This document shows positions 35,102 to 42,541 of a DNA stretch of 64,000 bases, in pieces. Under the pieces are notes generated by a model that was given only the letters and a program-made list of their open reading frames with translations, had not been told where the DNA came from and did not search any database. Both the position numbers and the translations under genes were made by a program. Numbering within the stretch: the stretch's first letter is position 1; each line of letters begins with the position of its first letter. Source of the DNA: Streptomyces hawaiiensis (GTDB taxonomy: Bacteria; Actinomycetota; Actinomycetes; Streptomycetales; Streptomycetaceae); contig NZ_CP021978.1 of NCBI RefSeq assembly GCF_004803895.1, positions 3,348,001-3,412,000 on the forward strand. Direction: 5' to 3'.

Positions 35102-35917
35102 TCAATCAAACGTGAGGTCAAGGAGGAAGGCGCTGATCTCCTCGTAGAGGCGGGCCGCTTGGTCCAGGTGGACGTCGTGGGCCGCCCCGGGGATGCACGC
35201 CGTCCTGGTCCCCGGGCGGTGGGCGAGCATCGTGGGCGGTTCGTCGGGGCGCATGGTGCCGTGTTCGCCCTGGATGAGGAGCGTGGGGCAGGTGGTGCGG
35301 GACCACTCCTCCCAGTAGGCGGTGGTGGCCAGTTCGGCGACCGTGTCGATGATCGTGGTGCGGTCCCATGTCGGGTGCCAGCCGTCGTCCCGCCGGTCCA
35401 GGGTCCTCGTCCACGCCTCGTGGCCGAGGAAGGCTTCCGCCTGCTCCAGGGACGTGAACGGGGTCGGCCAGCTGTCCAGCCAGGTCGCGATCTGTGCCGG
35501 GAGGCCGGGGGCCGGGCCCGCCGGACCCGCTTCGATCAGGATCAGGGCCTTCGCCAGGTGGGGGTGGGACGCGGCCAGCAGCATGGCCGTGTGGCCGCCG
35601 AGGGACTGGCCCAGGAGGGTCACGGGGGTGAGGTCCAGGTGCTCGATGAGGGCTACGGCGTCCTGGACGTGGGCCTCGCGGGTCGTGGTCGCCGGAGTGC
35701 GGGTGCTGGCGCCGTGGCCCCGGGCGTCGTACGTCACCACGCGGTGGCCGTCGGCCGACAGCTGCGCGGCGAGGGTGTCCCACTCGCCCTGGTGGCCCGC
35801 CAGGCCGTGCAGGAGGAGGAACGTGGCCGTGGGGTCGCCTGCGGGGTGGTGGGTCCTGTGGGCGATGCGGGTGCCATCAGGGGTGGTGAGGGTTCCGGAG
35901 GAGGTGGCGTGAGTCAT
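35102..35917 (-). CDS. Alpha/beta hydrolase
   Basis: A 271-residue serine hydrolase from ATG 35917 with GGGGG upstream. The oxyanion motif is LLLHGLAGHQGEW, the nucleophile elbow GQSLGG, and the late histidine GAAHDVHLDQ. The acid is probably the Glu/Asp in IQGEHGTM. The fold resembles carboxylic-ester and haloperoxidase-like hydrolases; the substrate cannot be predicted. It probably forms an operon with the MarR-like gene just downstream. Confidence 0.85.
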   Translation of the reverse strand: MTHATSSGTLTTPDGTRIAHRTHHPAGDPTATFLLLHGLAGHQGEWDTLAAQLSADGHRVVTYDARGHGASTRTPATTTREAHVQDAVALIEHLDLTPVTLLGQSLGGHTAMLLAASHPHLAKALILIEAGPAGPAPGLPAQIATWLDSWPTPFTSLEQAEAFLGHEAWTRTLDRRDDGWHPTWDRTTIIDTVAELATTAYWEEWSRTTCPTLLIQGEHGTMRPDEPPTMLAHRPGTRTACIPGAAHDVHLDQAARLYEEISAFLLDLTFD

Positions 35918-36009
35918 GGAGCCCCCGTTGACGTCGCATCGACCGCTCGCGCCGACGGCCACCCCCCTGTGCGACACGTGGTGGCCGTCGTGCGCGCTGT
36001 TTCAGGAGC

Positions 36010-36468
36010 CTACGACGCCGGGGTCAGGTCCGCTCGGCCGAACAGAAGGGCGTAGCCCGCGGGGAGTTGGGCCAGGATGCGGGTGACCAGCTCGTCGCCG
36101 ATGAAGGGTGGCAGCGTGCTGAGGACCGAGCTGACGTCCCAGCGGGCTGTGGCGGGAGTGGCGCCCGGTGTGCGGGCGGCGACCGAGTCGACGAACTCGG
36201 CGGCCGTCAGCCGGTGCGTGGCCGGGATCTGGGCGGCGATCAGCCGGGCCGCCTCCCCGGGCAGGGCGCGGGCGAGGTCGACCCGTTCGTCGCCGATGAC
36301 GTGGGTGCCGAGGGCGGCCAGGACGGTGCGGGTGACCTGCTCCGCCTTCGTCCGGGTGGGGTACAGGCCCGTTTCGCGGACCGCTTCGATCAGCTGGGGC
36401 CAGCCGTTGTCGTCGGCGGCGTGGGGGGCGCGGCTCGTCGTCACACGGGGCACCGTCGTCGTGCTCAT
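36010..36468 (-). CDS. DUF2267 protein
   Basis: A 152-residue protein. After about 20 residues, WPQLIEAVRETGLYPTRTKAEQVTRTVLAALG begins a DUF2267 domain, which repeats a short helical pattern (HRLTAAEFVDSVAARTPG; LPPFIGDELVTRILAQLPAGYALLFGR). DUF2267 proteins are often in stress or heat-shock loci in actinomycetes; here the next gene upstream on the same strand encodes Hsp20, which supports that. Biochemical function unknown. Confidence 0.82.
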   Translation of the reverse strand: MSTTTVPRVTTSRAPHAADDNGWPQLIEAVRETGLYPTRTKAEQVTRTVLAALGTHVIGDERVDLARALPGEAARLIAAQIPATHRLTAAEFVDSVAARTPGATPATARWDVSSVLSTLPPFIGDELVTRILAQLPAGYALLFGRADLTPAS

Positions 36469-36576
36469 GTGTGGGGTTTTCCTCCGGGTGCGTGCGGGGG
36501 TACGGGCGTGGGTGGGGTGTCGCGCCGCCGGGGATCGTGCCGGCGGCGCGATGGACCTGTGGGCGGTGCGGTGAGG

Positions 36577-37002
36577 TCAGCCGCTGAGCTGCCTGCGCGC
36601 GTCTCCGCCCGTGATCTGGATGCGGCGCGGCTTGGCCTGCTCGGCCACCGGGATGCGCAGGGTCAGGACGCCGGCCTCGTAGGAGGCGTCGATGCGCTCC
36701 GTGTCGAGCGTCTCGCCGAGGAAGAGCTGGCGCGTGAAGGTGCCGGTGGGGCGCTCGGCGACGAGCGCTTCCGCGCCCTCGGGGGCGGGGGACCTGCGCT
36801 CGGCTCGTACGTTGAGGACGTTGCGCTCGACGTCCAGTTCGATCGTCTCGGGGTCGATGCCGGGGAGGTCGAAGTGGACGAAGAAGTCGTCCCCGGAGCG
36901 GTAGGCGTCCATCGCCATGGCCGACGGGCGGGTGGCGGCGGGGCCGAAGACCTGCTGGGTGAGTCGGTCGAGTTCACGGAAGGGGTCCGTGCGCATGAGC
37001 AT
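36577..37002 (-). CDS. Hsp20 family small heat-shock protein
   Basis: A 141-residue ATP-independent holdase. The ATG at 37002 is preferred to the GTG one codon upstream, because GAGGAG lies nine bases before it. The alpha-crystallin domain (about 35-125) has the strands [30 protein letters not shown] and ends with the conserved GVLTLRIPV, followed by a short C-terminal tail. A nearly consensus vegetative promoter lies 60-90 bases upstream. The DUF2267 gene follows 108 bases downstream, likely co-expressed. Confidence 0.93.
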   Translation of the reverse strand: MLMRTDPFRELDRLTQQVFGPAATRPSAMAMDAYRSGDDFFVHFDLPGIDPETIELDVERNVLNVRAERRSPAPEGAEALVAERPTGTFTRQLFLGETLDTERIDASYEAGVLTLRIPVAEQAKPRRIQITGGDARRQLSG

Positions 37003-37061
37003 CACTGGTCACTCCTCTCTTCAGGTGCAGTCGGTGCGATGCCCTACGGCCTGCGTCTTCT

Positions 37062-37090
37062 TATATAGCTCGGAGGAGGAAACTTGACAA
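37062..37090 (-). promoter_or_regulatory. Sigma-70-type promoter of the Hsp20 gene
   Basis: On the minus strand TTGTCA (37085-37090) and TATATA (37062-37067) are separated by exactly 17 bases, close to consensus and rare in this GC-rich genome. The -35 sits in a perfect odd palindrome, CTTG-T-CAAG (37083-37091), which could be a repressor half. I see no HAIR (HspR) or CIRCE box. Confidence 0.75.
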
Positions 37091-37193
37091 GCCCTGGCTC
37101 AGGTTCGCGTGGACGACAACCGTGGCCCCTGGCGTGTGTGCCCCTCAGCGTGGGAGTTAGCCTCAAGATCTCGAGCAGCAGCAGGAGGCAGAT

Positions 37194-37496
37194 ATGGCGA
37201 AGGTTCCCAGCGCGGTGGTCGCCGCGAGCGGGCTCGTGGGCGGGTACGGCGTGGCCCGCTGGACCAGGCAGCGGCCGCTCGGCGGGATCGTGCTCGCCGT
37301 GGCCGGGGTGGCGGCCGCGCGGCAGTGGCGGCAGCAGGCCGGTGGGGTGGCCGCGGGGGCGTTGTCGGCCGCGTATGTCGCCGCCTTCGCCGGGTCTCAT
37401 CCGCTGGCGAAGAAGGTGGGCGCCTGGCCTGCCGTGTTCGGAGTGGCGGGGGCCGTGGGGCTGGCGTCGTGGGCCGTCGCGGACCGGCGCGGCTGA
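37194..37496 (+). CDS. Small hydrophobic membrane protein
   Basis: A 100-residue protein with AGGAGG (37183-37188) before ATG 37194. Three hydrophobic segments can be read (IVLAVAGVAAA; AAGALSAAYVAAFAG; WPAVFGVAGAVGLASWAV), so it is an integral membrane protein with no recognisable family. It is divergent from Hsp20 and ends just before a hairpin terminator. Confidence 0.7.
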   Translation: MAKVPSAVVAASGLVGGYGVARWTRQRPLGGIVLAVAGVAAARQWRQQAGGVAAGALSAAYVAAFAGSHPLAKKVGAWPAVFGVAGAVGLASWAVADRRG

Positions 37497-37510
37497 CCGG
37501 CTGATCTCGG

Positions 37511-37536
37511 TGAGCCGGCCGTAGCCGACCGGCTCA
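37511..37536 (+). terminator. Hairpin after the small membrane protein gene
   Basis: TGAGCCGG (37511-37518) pairs with CCGGCTCA (37529-37536), 15 bases after the stop codon. Confidence 0.55.
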
Positions 37537-37553
37537 TCACGGCGGACACAGCA

Positions 37554-37588
37554 GAGAACCCGGCCCTGAATCCCAGGGCCGGGTTCTC
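37554..37588. terminator. Strong bidirectional terminator beside the tRNA-Gly-like gene
   Basis: GAGAACCCGGCCCTG (37554-37568) and CAGGGCCGGGTTCTC (37574-37588) form a perfect 15-base stem with a five-base loop. It begins two bases after the CCA end of the minus-strand tRNA at 37591, so it is the natural end of that transcript. Confidence 0.85.
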
Positions 37589-37590
37589 AT

Positions 37591-37663
37591 TGGAGCGCCG
37601 GGCAGGCCTTGCACCTGCATTTCCCCACAGGAAGTGGGGCGTCTTTCCTTGGACCACCAACGC
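37591..37663 (-). tRNA. Atypical tRNA-Gly (anticodon TCC) with GUGC in the T-arm, CCA encoded
   Basis: The minus strand folds into a full cloverleaf of 73 bases. Acceptor GCGTTGG pairs with CCGGCGC (two G-T pairs); discriminator T is followed by genomic CCA. The anticodon stem CCCCA/TGGGG encloses CTTCCTG, giving TCC. The T-stem GCAGG/CCTGC is perfect but its loop is TGCAAGG: the universal TTC becomes TGC, so the arm reads GUGC instead of GTPsiC. The D-stem has only three pairs. Known glycine identity features (G1-C72, C2-G71, U73, C35, C36) are all present. It stands alone, with a TATAGT -10 candidate (37705-37710) upstream and a strong terminator at its 3' end. Staphylococcal glycine tRNAs devoted to peptidoglycan carry the same GUGC change. 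Confidence 0.75.
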
Positions 37664-37798
37664 ACTGTCCGCCGACCGGAGTTCCGGCGACTGGACGCAG
37701 ATCAACTATAGCGCAGTTTCTGTTATCGCCTGCGCCGCCCGGCCGTCTCCTCACCGTCCCCCGCAGGTACGCGACTTACGACGCTGAGGTACGACGAC

Positions 37799-39247
37799 GT
37801 GACACGACAGATCAGCCGCCGGAGCATGTTGAAGGCAGCCGGCATCGGTATCGGTGCGACCGCGCTCGCCACCCCGGCCGGCGCCGCCGACGCCCCTCTC
37901 GTGCACCCCGGGATGCTGCACACCCGTGCCGATCTGGGCCGTATGGCGGCCAAGGTGAGGGCGGGCGCCAGACCGTACACCGCCGGGTTCGCCAAGCTCA
38001 CCGCCAACCGGCATGCGCAGAGCGGATGGCGGGCGAATCCGCAGGCCGTCGTGTACCGGGGGTCGGGTACACCCGAGAACTACCGGATCCTCTACAACGA
38101 CATCCACGCCGCGTACCAGAACGCCCTGCGCTATCACGTCGGCGGCGAGGAGGCGCACGCCGACACCGCCGTGGCGATCCTCAACGCCTGGTCGGGGAAG
38201 CTGACCGGGCTGGAGGGCAGTGCCGATCGGTTCCTGGCGGCGGGGTTGTACGGCTATCAGTTCGCCAACGCCGCGGAACTGGTGCGTGGACATGGGGACT
38301 TCGACCTCGGGCGGGCGCAGGAACTGATGCGGAGTGTGTTCCATCCGCTGAGCGACGACTTCCTGACCCGCCACAACGGTGCCGTCATCACGAACTACTG
38401 GCCCAACTGGGATCTGACGGCCATCGCCTGCGTCCTCGCGACCGGGATCTTCTGCGACGACCGGGGCATCGTCGACCGGGCCGTGGAGTACTTCAAGCAC
38501 GGGGACGGCATGGGGTCGGTCAAGCACGCGATTCCGGTCGTCCACGAGGACGGGCTCGGCGAGTGGGTCGAGGCCGGGCGGGATCAGGGGCATGCGCTGC
38601 TCGGGGTCGGGCTGATGGGCACGGTGTGCGAGATGGCGTGGAACCAGGGGATCGACCTGTACGGCTACGACGACAGCAGGTTCCTCAAGGGGGCGCAGTA
38701 CGTGGCCAAGTGGAGCCTGGGCGGGGATGTGCCGTATACGGCCAACACGCGGCGGAAGGGGGCGATCGGGGGATGGTCGGGGAGTGAGACCGCGTCCGGT
38801 GTCGCGGGTGTGGACCCTGGGATGACCCGGCCCATCTGGGCGATGATCGCCAATCACTACACCAAGCGGCGGGGGTTGCCGGCGTCGTACCTCACGCGGG
38901 CGGCTGCCAAGGCCGCGCCCGAGGGTGGTGGCGGGGATTACGGGCCCAACAGCGGGGGGTTCGACCAGCTGGGGTTCGGGACGCTCGCGTTCACCCGGGA
39001 CCGGGTGGAGAGGGCGGTCGATGGAGCCACAGCGAGTCCGAGTCCGGGTCCGTCCGGTGGGTCGCCGGGTGCCGGGGGTGTGCGGCCGCAGGCTTCGGCG
39101 TCTCCGGTTCGTGGGGGCGACCTCGCGGCGACGGGTTCCGGGGATGCGGCGGGCTGGGCCGCGGCTGCGGGGATCGGCGCGGTGGCCGGCGGGTTGCTGT
39201 TGCTGCGGAGGCGTGACCGGGTGTTGCGGCGGGGGGCGGGCGAGTAG
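37799..39247 (+). CDS. Polysaccharide-lyase-like (alginate lyase domain) surface protein with LAATG signal
   Basis: A 482-residue exported protein from GTG 37799. The signal MTRQISRRSMLKAAGIGIG has a Tat twin-arginine motif. The alpha-helical barrel (about 35-400) matches the alginate-lyase family fold, with repeated helical motifs and NYWPNWDL, HEDGLGEWVEAGRDQGHALLG and WNQGIDLYGYDD; the Asn/Tyr/His residues in those segments are the likely active site. After a Ser/Pro spacer the C-terminus has LAATG, a hydrophobic helix and RRRDRVLRR, so it is anchored by a class E sortase. The glycan substrate is unknown. It is monocistronic and closed by the hairpin at 39295. Confidence 0.83.
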   Translation: MTRQISRRSMLKAAGIGIGATALATPAGAADAPLVHPGMLHTRADLGRMAAKVRAGARPYTAGFAKLTANRHAQSGWRANPQAVVYRGSGTPENYRILYNDIHAAYQNALRYHVGGEEAHADTAVAILNAWSGKLTGLEGSADRFLAAGLYGYQFANAAELVRGHGDFDLGRAQELMRSVFHPLSDDFLTRHNGAVITNYWPNWDLTAIACVLATGIFCDDRGIVDRAVEYFKHGDGMGSVKHAIPVVHEDGLGEWVEAGRDQGHALLGVGLMGTVCEMAWNQGIDLYGYDDSRFLKGAQYVAKWSLGGDVPYTANTRRKGAIGGWSGSETASGVAGVDPGMTRPIWAMIANHYTKRRGLPASYLTRAAAKAAPEGGGGDYGPNSGGFDQLGFGTLAFTRDRVERAVDGATASPSPGPSGGSPGAGGVRPQASASPVRGGDLAATGSGDAAGWAAAAGIGAVAGGLLLLRRRDRVLRRGAGE

Positions 39248-39294
39248 CGGCTGACCCGCGACCTCTCTCACCCGTCGGCGGACGGCAACAGCAG

Positions 39295-39327
39295 CGTGCG
39301 AGCGCGGAAACGCCCCACGCTCGCACG
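39295..39327. terminator. Hairpin between the lyase-like and MFS genes
   Basis: CGTGCGAGCG (39295-39304) pairs perfectly with CGCTCGCACG (39318-39327), in the 151-base convergent gap. Confidence 0.7.
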
Positions 39328-39398
39328 TCTCTCAGCTGGATGGGTTTGGCTGCACCCCGGCCCCCGGCCCCCGGCCCTCGGCCCCCAGGCCCCAGCCC

Positions 39399-40889
39399 TC
39401 AGCCCCTGGCCCCTCCGCTGTCCCCCCTGCCCCCGCTGCCCGCCGCCGTCAACGGCTTGGCGATGTCCTCCAGGGAGCGGCGTTCCGCCTTCACCGCGAG
39501 GAGAGCCGCTGCCAGGCCGGCCAGGCACATCAGGGTCGCGCCGATCTGGAAGGCGAGGACCGTGTCGCCGACGACGCCGGATTCCGTGAGCTTGGCGAAG
39601 ATGAGCGGGCCGCTGATGCCGCCGGCTGCCGTGCCGATGGCGTAGAAGAACGCGATCGACATGGCGCGGGTCTCCATGGGGAAGACCTCGGAGACCGTCA
39701 GGTAGGCGCTGGACGCGCCGGCCGAGGCGAAGAACAGGACCGCGCACCAGCACGCCGTCATCGTGTCCGCGCTCAGGGAGCCCTGGTCGAAGAGCCAGGC
39801 CGTGCCGAAGAGGAGCAGGCCCGAGAGCAGGTAGGTGCCGGAGATCATGATGCGGCGGCCGACCGTGTCGAAGAGCTTGCCGAGGAGCAGCGGGCCGAAG
39901 AAGTTGCCGAGTGCGATGACCGCGAAGTAGTAGCCGGTGTTGCCGCTCGGGACGTCGAAGAACGTCGTCAGGATCGCGCCGAAGCCGAAGGTGATCGCGT
40001 TGTAGAGGAACGCCTGGCCGATGAAGAGGGAGAAGCCGAGGACGGCACGCCTGCGGTAGTCGGAGAAGACCGTGCGGCCGATCTCCAGGAAGGAGACGCT
40101 GCGGCGCTGGTGGATGGTGATCTCGCCCTCCGGGCGCGGCAGCGGCTCGCCCCGCTCCTCCTCGATCTTGCGTTCGATGGAGGAGACGATGCGTTCCGCT
40201 TCGTCGTCGCGGCCGTGGATCAGCAGCCAGCGTGGGCTTTCCGGGACGTGCCGGCGGACGAGGAGGATCACCAGGGCGAGGACCGCGCCGAGCGCGAAGG
40301 TGAGGCGCCAGCCGACGTTCGCCGCGAAGATGTCCGTGTCCAGGGCGACGATGGACAGCAGTGAGCCGAAGACGGCGCCCAGCCAGAAGCTGCCGTTGAT
40401 CATCAGGTCGGTGCGGCCGCGGTACTCCTTGGGGATCAGTTCGTCGATCGCGGAGTTGATCGCCGCGTACTCGCCGCCGATGCCGAAGCCGGTGAGGAAG
40501 CGGAAGAGGAAGAACCACCAGGTGTCGAAGGCGATCGAGGTGAGGGCGGTGGCCGCCAGGTACACCGCCAGCGTGATCATGAAGAGTTTTTTGCGCCCCC
40601 ACTTGTCGGTCAGGCGGCCCCAGAAGAGGGCGCCCAGGCAGGCGCCCGCCACATACAGGGCGGCCGCCATGCCGGTGACCTCGCCGGAGGTGATGGGCAG
40701 GCCGCTGCCGGGCTCCGACAGGCGGCTGGCGATGTTGCCCACGACGGTGACTTCGAGACCGTCGAGGATCCACACGGTGCCGAGGCCGATGACGATCGTC
40801 CAGTGCCAGCGTGACCACGGGAGGCGGTCGAGGCGGGCGGGGATGTCGGTGGTGATGGTTCGGCCGGTCCCGGCCTGTGCGGTGGTCAT
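39399..40889 (-). CDS. MFS transporter, sugar/metabolite:H+ symporter type
   Basis: A 496-residue, 12-helix major facilitator. ATG 40889 follows GGGGAGGGAG. Family motifs are clear: GRLTDKWGRKK in the loop 2-3 region, FRFLTGFGIGGEYAAINS in helix 4-5, PESPRWLLIHGRDDEA before the central loop, and KLFDTVGRR in the second half. This pattern fits the sugar porter/aromatic-acid group (metabolite:proton symporters) and not drug exporters. A soluble central loop of about 65 residues (EIERK...RPEGEITIHQ) is typical. The transported compound is unknown. DUF445 follows upstream on the same strand, separated by repeats. Confidence 0.9.
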   Translation of the reverse strand: MTTAQAGTGRTITTDIPARLDRLPWSRWHWTIVIGLGTVWILDGLEVTVVGNIASRLSEPGSGLPITSGEVTGMAAALYVAGACLGALFWGRLTDKWGRKKLFMITLAVYLAATALTSIAFDTWWFFLFRFLTGFGIGGEYAAINSAIDELIPKEYRGRTDLMINGSFWLGAVFGSLLSIVALDTDIFAANVGWRLTFALGAVLALVILLVRRHVPESPRWLLIHGRDDEAERIVSSIERKIEEERGEPLPRPEGEITIHQRRSVSFLEIGRTVFSDYRRRAVLGFSLFIGQAFLYNAITFGFGAILTTFFDVPSGNTGYYFAVIALGNFFGPLLLGKLFDTVGRRIMISGTYLLSGLLLFGTAWLFDQGSLSADTMTACWCAVLFFASAGASSAYLTVSEVFPMETRAMSIAFFYAIGTAAGGISGPLIFAKLTESGVVGDTVLAFQIGATLMCLAGLAAALLAVKAERRSLEDIAKPLTAAGSGGRGDSGGARG

Positions 40890-40925
40890 GGGCTCCCTCC
40901 CCATCGAGAAGAACCCGGTTCGAGT

Positions 40926-41015
40926 GCCCTGAGCGGTTTCTCTTACGCCCTGAGCGGTTTCTCTTGCCCTGAGCTACTTCCCTCACGCTCCGAGCTGCCC
41001 CTCTCACGCCCCGAG
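40926..41015. repeat. Degenerate 21-base tandem repeat, about 4.4 copies
   Basis: The unit is of the type GCCCTGAGCGGTTTCTCTTAC. Units run 40926-40946, 40947-40965, 40966-40986, 40987-41007 and a partial at 41008-41015; the first two are nearly identical and the others diverge. The array spans the stop codon of the DUF445 gene (41004-41006) and most of the gap to the MFS gene. Confidence 0.8.
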
Positions 41016-42347
41016 CGCGTGCGACACCGTGTAGATCAGCAGGCCGGCCAGCGAGCCGACCACCGTGCCGTTGATGCGGATGAACTGCAGGTCCCGGCCG
41101 ATGTTGGCCTCGATCTTCTTCGTGGTGTGCTCGGCGTCCCAGCTCGCCACCGTGTCGGTGATCAGGGAGGTGATCTCCTTGCGGTAGGTGGTGACGACGT
41201 AGACGGCCGCGTCCTCCACCCACTGGTCGACCTTGTCCTGCACCTTGCGCTCGGCCGCCATCCGCGAGCCGAGTGACAGCAGGGACGCCCGTACCCGCAG
41301 CCGCAGCTCGCTGCGCTCGTCCTCCGCCGCCGCGACGATCATGGATCGTACGGCCGTCCAGGCGCTGGCGATGAGGTCCTGGACCTCGCCGCGGCCCAGC
41401 ACCTCGCCCTTGAGCCGCTCGATGCGGGCGCGGGTGTCGGTGTCGGACTGGAGGTCGTTGGCGAAGTCGGTGAGGAAGCGGTCCAGGGCGCCGCGCGCCG
41501 GGTGGCCGGGCATGTCGCGCATCTCGGTGGCGAAGCGCAGCAGCTCCCGGTAGACCCGCTCGCCGACCTTCCGGTCGACGAACTTCGGCGTCCAGCCCGG
41601 GGCGCCGCCCTCCACGGCGTCCATCACCTCGTCGCGGTGCAGCACCAGCCAGTCGTGCGCACGGGTGACGACGAGGTCGACGACCCGTTTGTGGCCGCCG
41701 TCGGCGACGACCTTCTCCAGCATCTTGCCGATGCCGGGCCCGATCTCCTGGGCGTTCGCGCGGCGGGTGATGGCCTCGCCGACCACGGCCTGGACGTCGG
41801 AGTCGCGCAGGACCGTCAGGGCGCCGCGCAGGGCGGTGGACAGCTCGGCGGTGACCCGATCGGCGTGTTCGGGGACCGCGAGCCAGGCACCGAGGCGGCT
41901 GCCGATGCCGACGGCGCGCAGCCGCTGCCGTACGACGTCCTCGGAGAGGAAGTTCTCGCCGACGAACTCGCCCAGGGAGACGCCGAGCTGGTCCTTCTTG
42001 GTGGGGATGATCGCGGTGTGCGGGATGGGGATGCCGAGGGGGTGCCGGAAGAGGGCGGTGACGGCGAACCAGTCGGCGAGCGCGCCGACCATGCCCGCCT
42101 CCGCGGCGGCGGCGACATAGCCCGCCCAGGGGCCGGCGCCGGAGTTCTGCGCCCACTTGGCGAGGACGTAGACCAGGGCCACGAACACCAGGAGCCCAGT
42201 GGCGGTGAGCTTCATCTGCCGCACACCGCGCTGTTTCTCCTCGTCCGCCGGGCTGAAGGCCGTCATCGCACGGTTCACGACGGCACCGGGCCGGGCATGC
42301 TGCCCTCCGGCACCGGCGTCCTTTTCTGCTGCTTTAGTCCGTTCCAT
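41004..42347 (-). CDS. DUF445 membrane protein
   Basis: A 447-residue protein from ATG 42347. It has a helix near residues 45-60 (LTATGLLVFVALVYVLA), another near 70-95 containing AAEAGMVGALADWFAVTALFRHPLGIPIPHTAIIP (the DUF445/YheB hallmark), and a C-terminal helix GTVVGSLAGLLIYTVSHAL. The large middle is helical and may be a coiled coil. DUF445 proteins are conserved inner-membrane proteins of unknown function. The C-terminal coding end lies inside a short tandem repeat. Confidence 0.85.
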   Translation of the reverse strand: MERTKAAEKDAGAGGQHARPGAVVNRAMTAFSPADEEKQRGVRQMKLTATGLLVFVALVYVLAKWAQNSGAGPWAGYVAAAAEAGMVGALADWFAVTALFRHPLGIPIPHTAIIPTKKDQLGVSLGEFVGENFLSEDVVRQRLRAVGIGSRLGAWLAVPEHADRVTAELSTALRGALTVLRDSDVQAVVGEAITRRANAQEIGPGIGKMLEKVVADGGHKRVVDLVVTRAHDWLVLHRDEVMDAVEGGAPGWTPKFVDRKVGERVYRELLRFATEMRDMPGHPARGALDRFLTDFANDLQSDTDTRARIERLKGEVLGRGEVQDLIASAWTAVRSMIVAAAEDERSELRLRVRASLLSLGSRMAAERKVQDKVDQWVEDAAVYVVTTYRKEITSLITDTVASWDAEHTTKKIEANIGRDLQFIRINGTVVGSLAGLLIYTVSHALGA

Positions 42348-42541
42348 CCGCTCCACCCGCTTGGTGATCCCGCACACATTGTCCCTTCCTGACCGACTCC
42401 TGGAACGGAACAGGAGTTCCCGGCGTCTGTCGGGAGGGGGTTTTGCCACGGGGTCCTGTGAGCTTCCCCCGGTCCATGACGCATCATGGGCACATCAGAT
42501 CGGAGCCTTGGGCTCCCATCGCCCGAGGAGAACAACACAGC

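Noticed and set aside
37590..37787. A 65-residue plus-strand frame (MERRAGLAPAFPHRK) at 37.6 kb
   Set aside because: Its first 25 codons are the antisense of the tRNA-Gly-like gene. No ribosome site or conservation is expected.
39268..42156. A 962-residue minus-strand frame spanning the MFS and DUF445 genes
   Set aside because: It runs through two real genes in another frame and crosses a repeat. Its composition is Arg/Gly/His-rich and no domain is visible.
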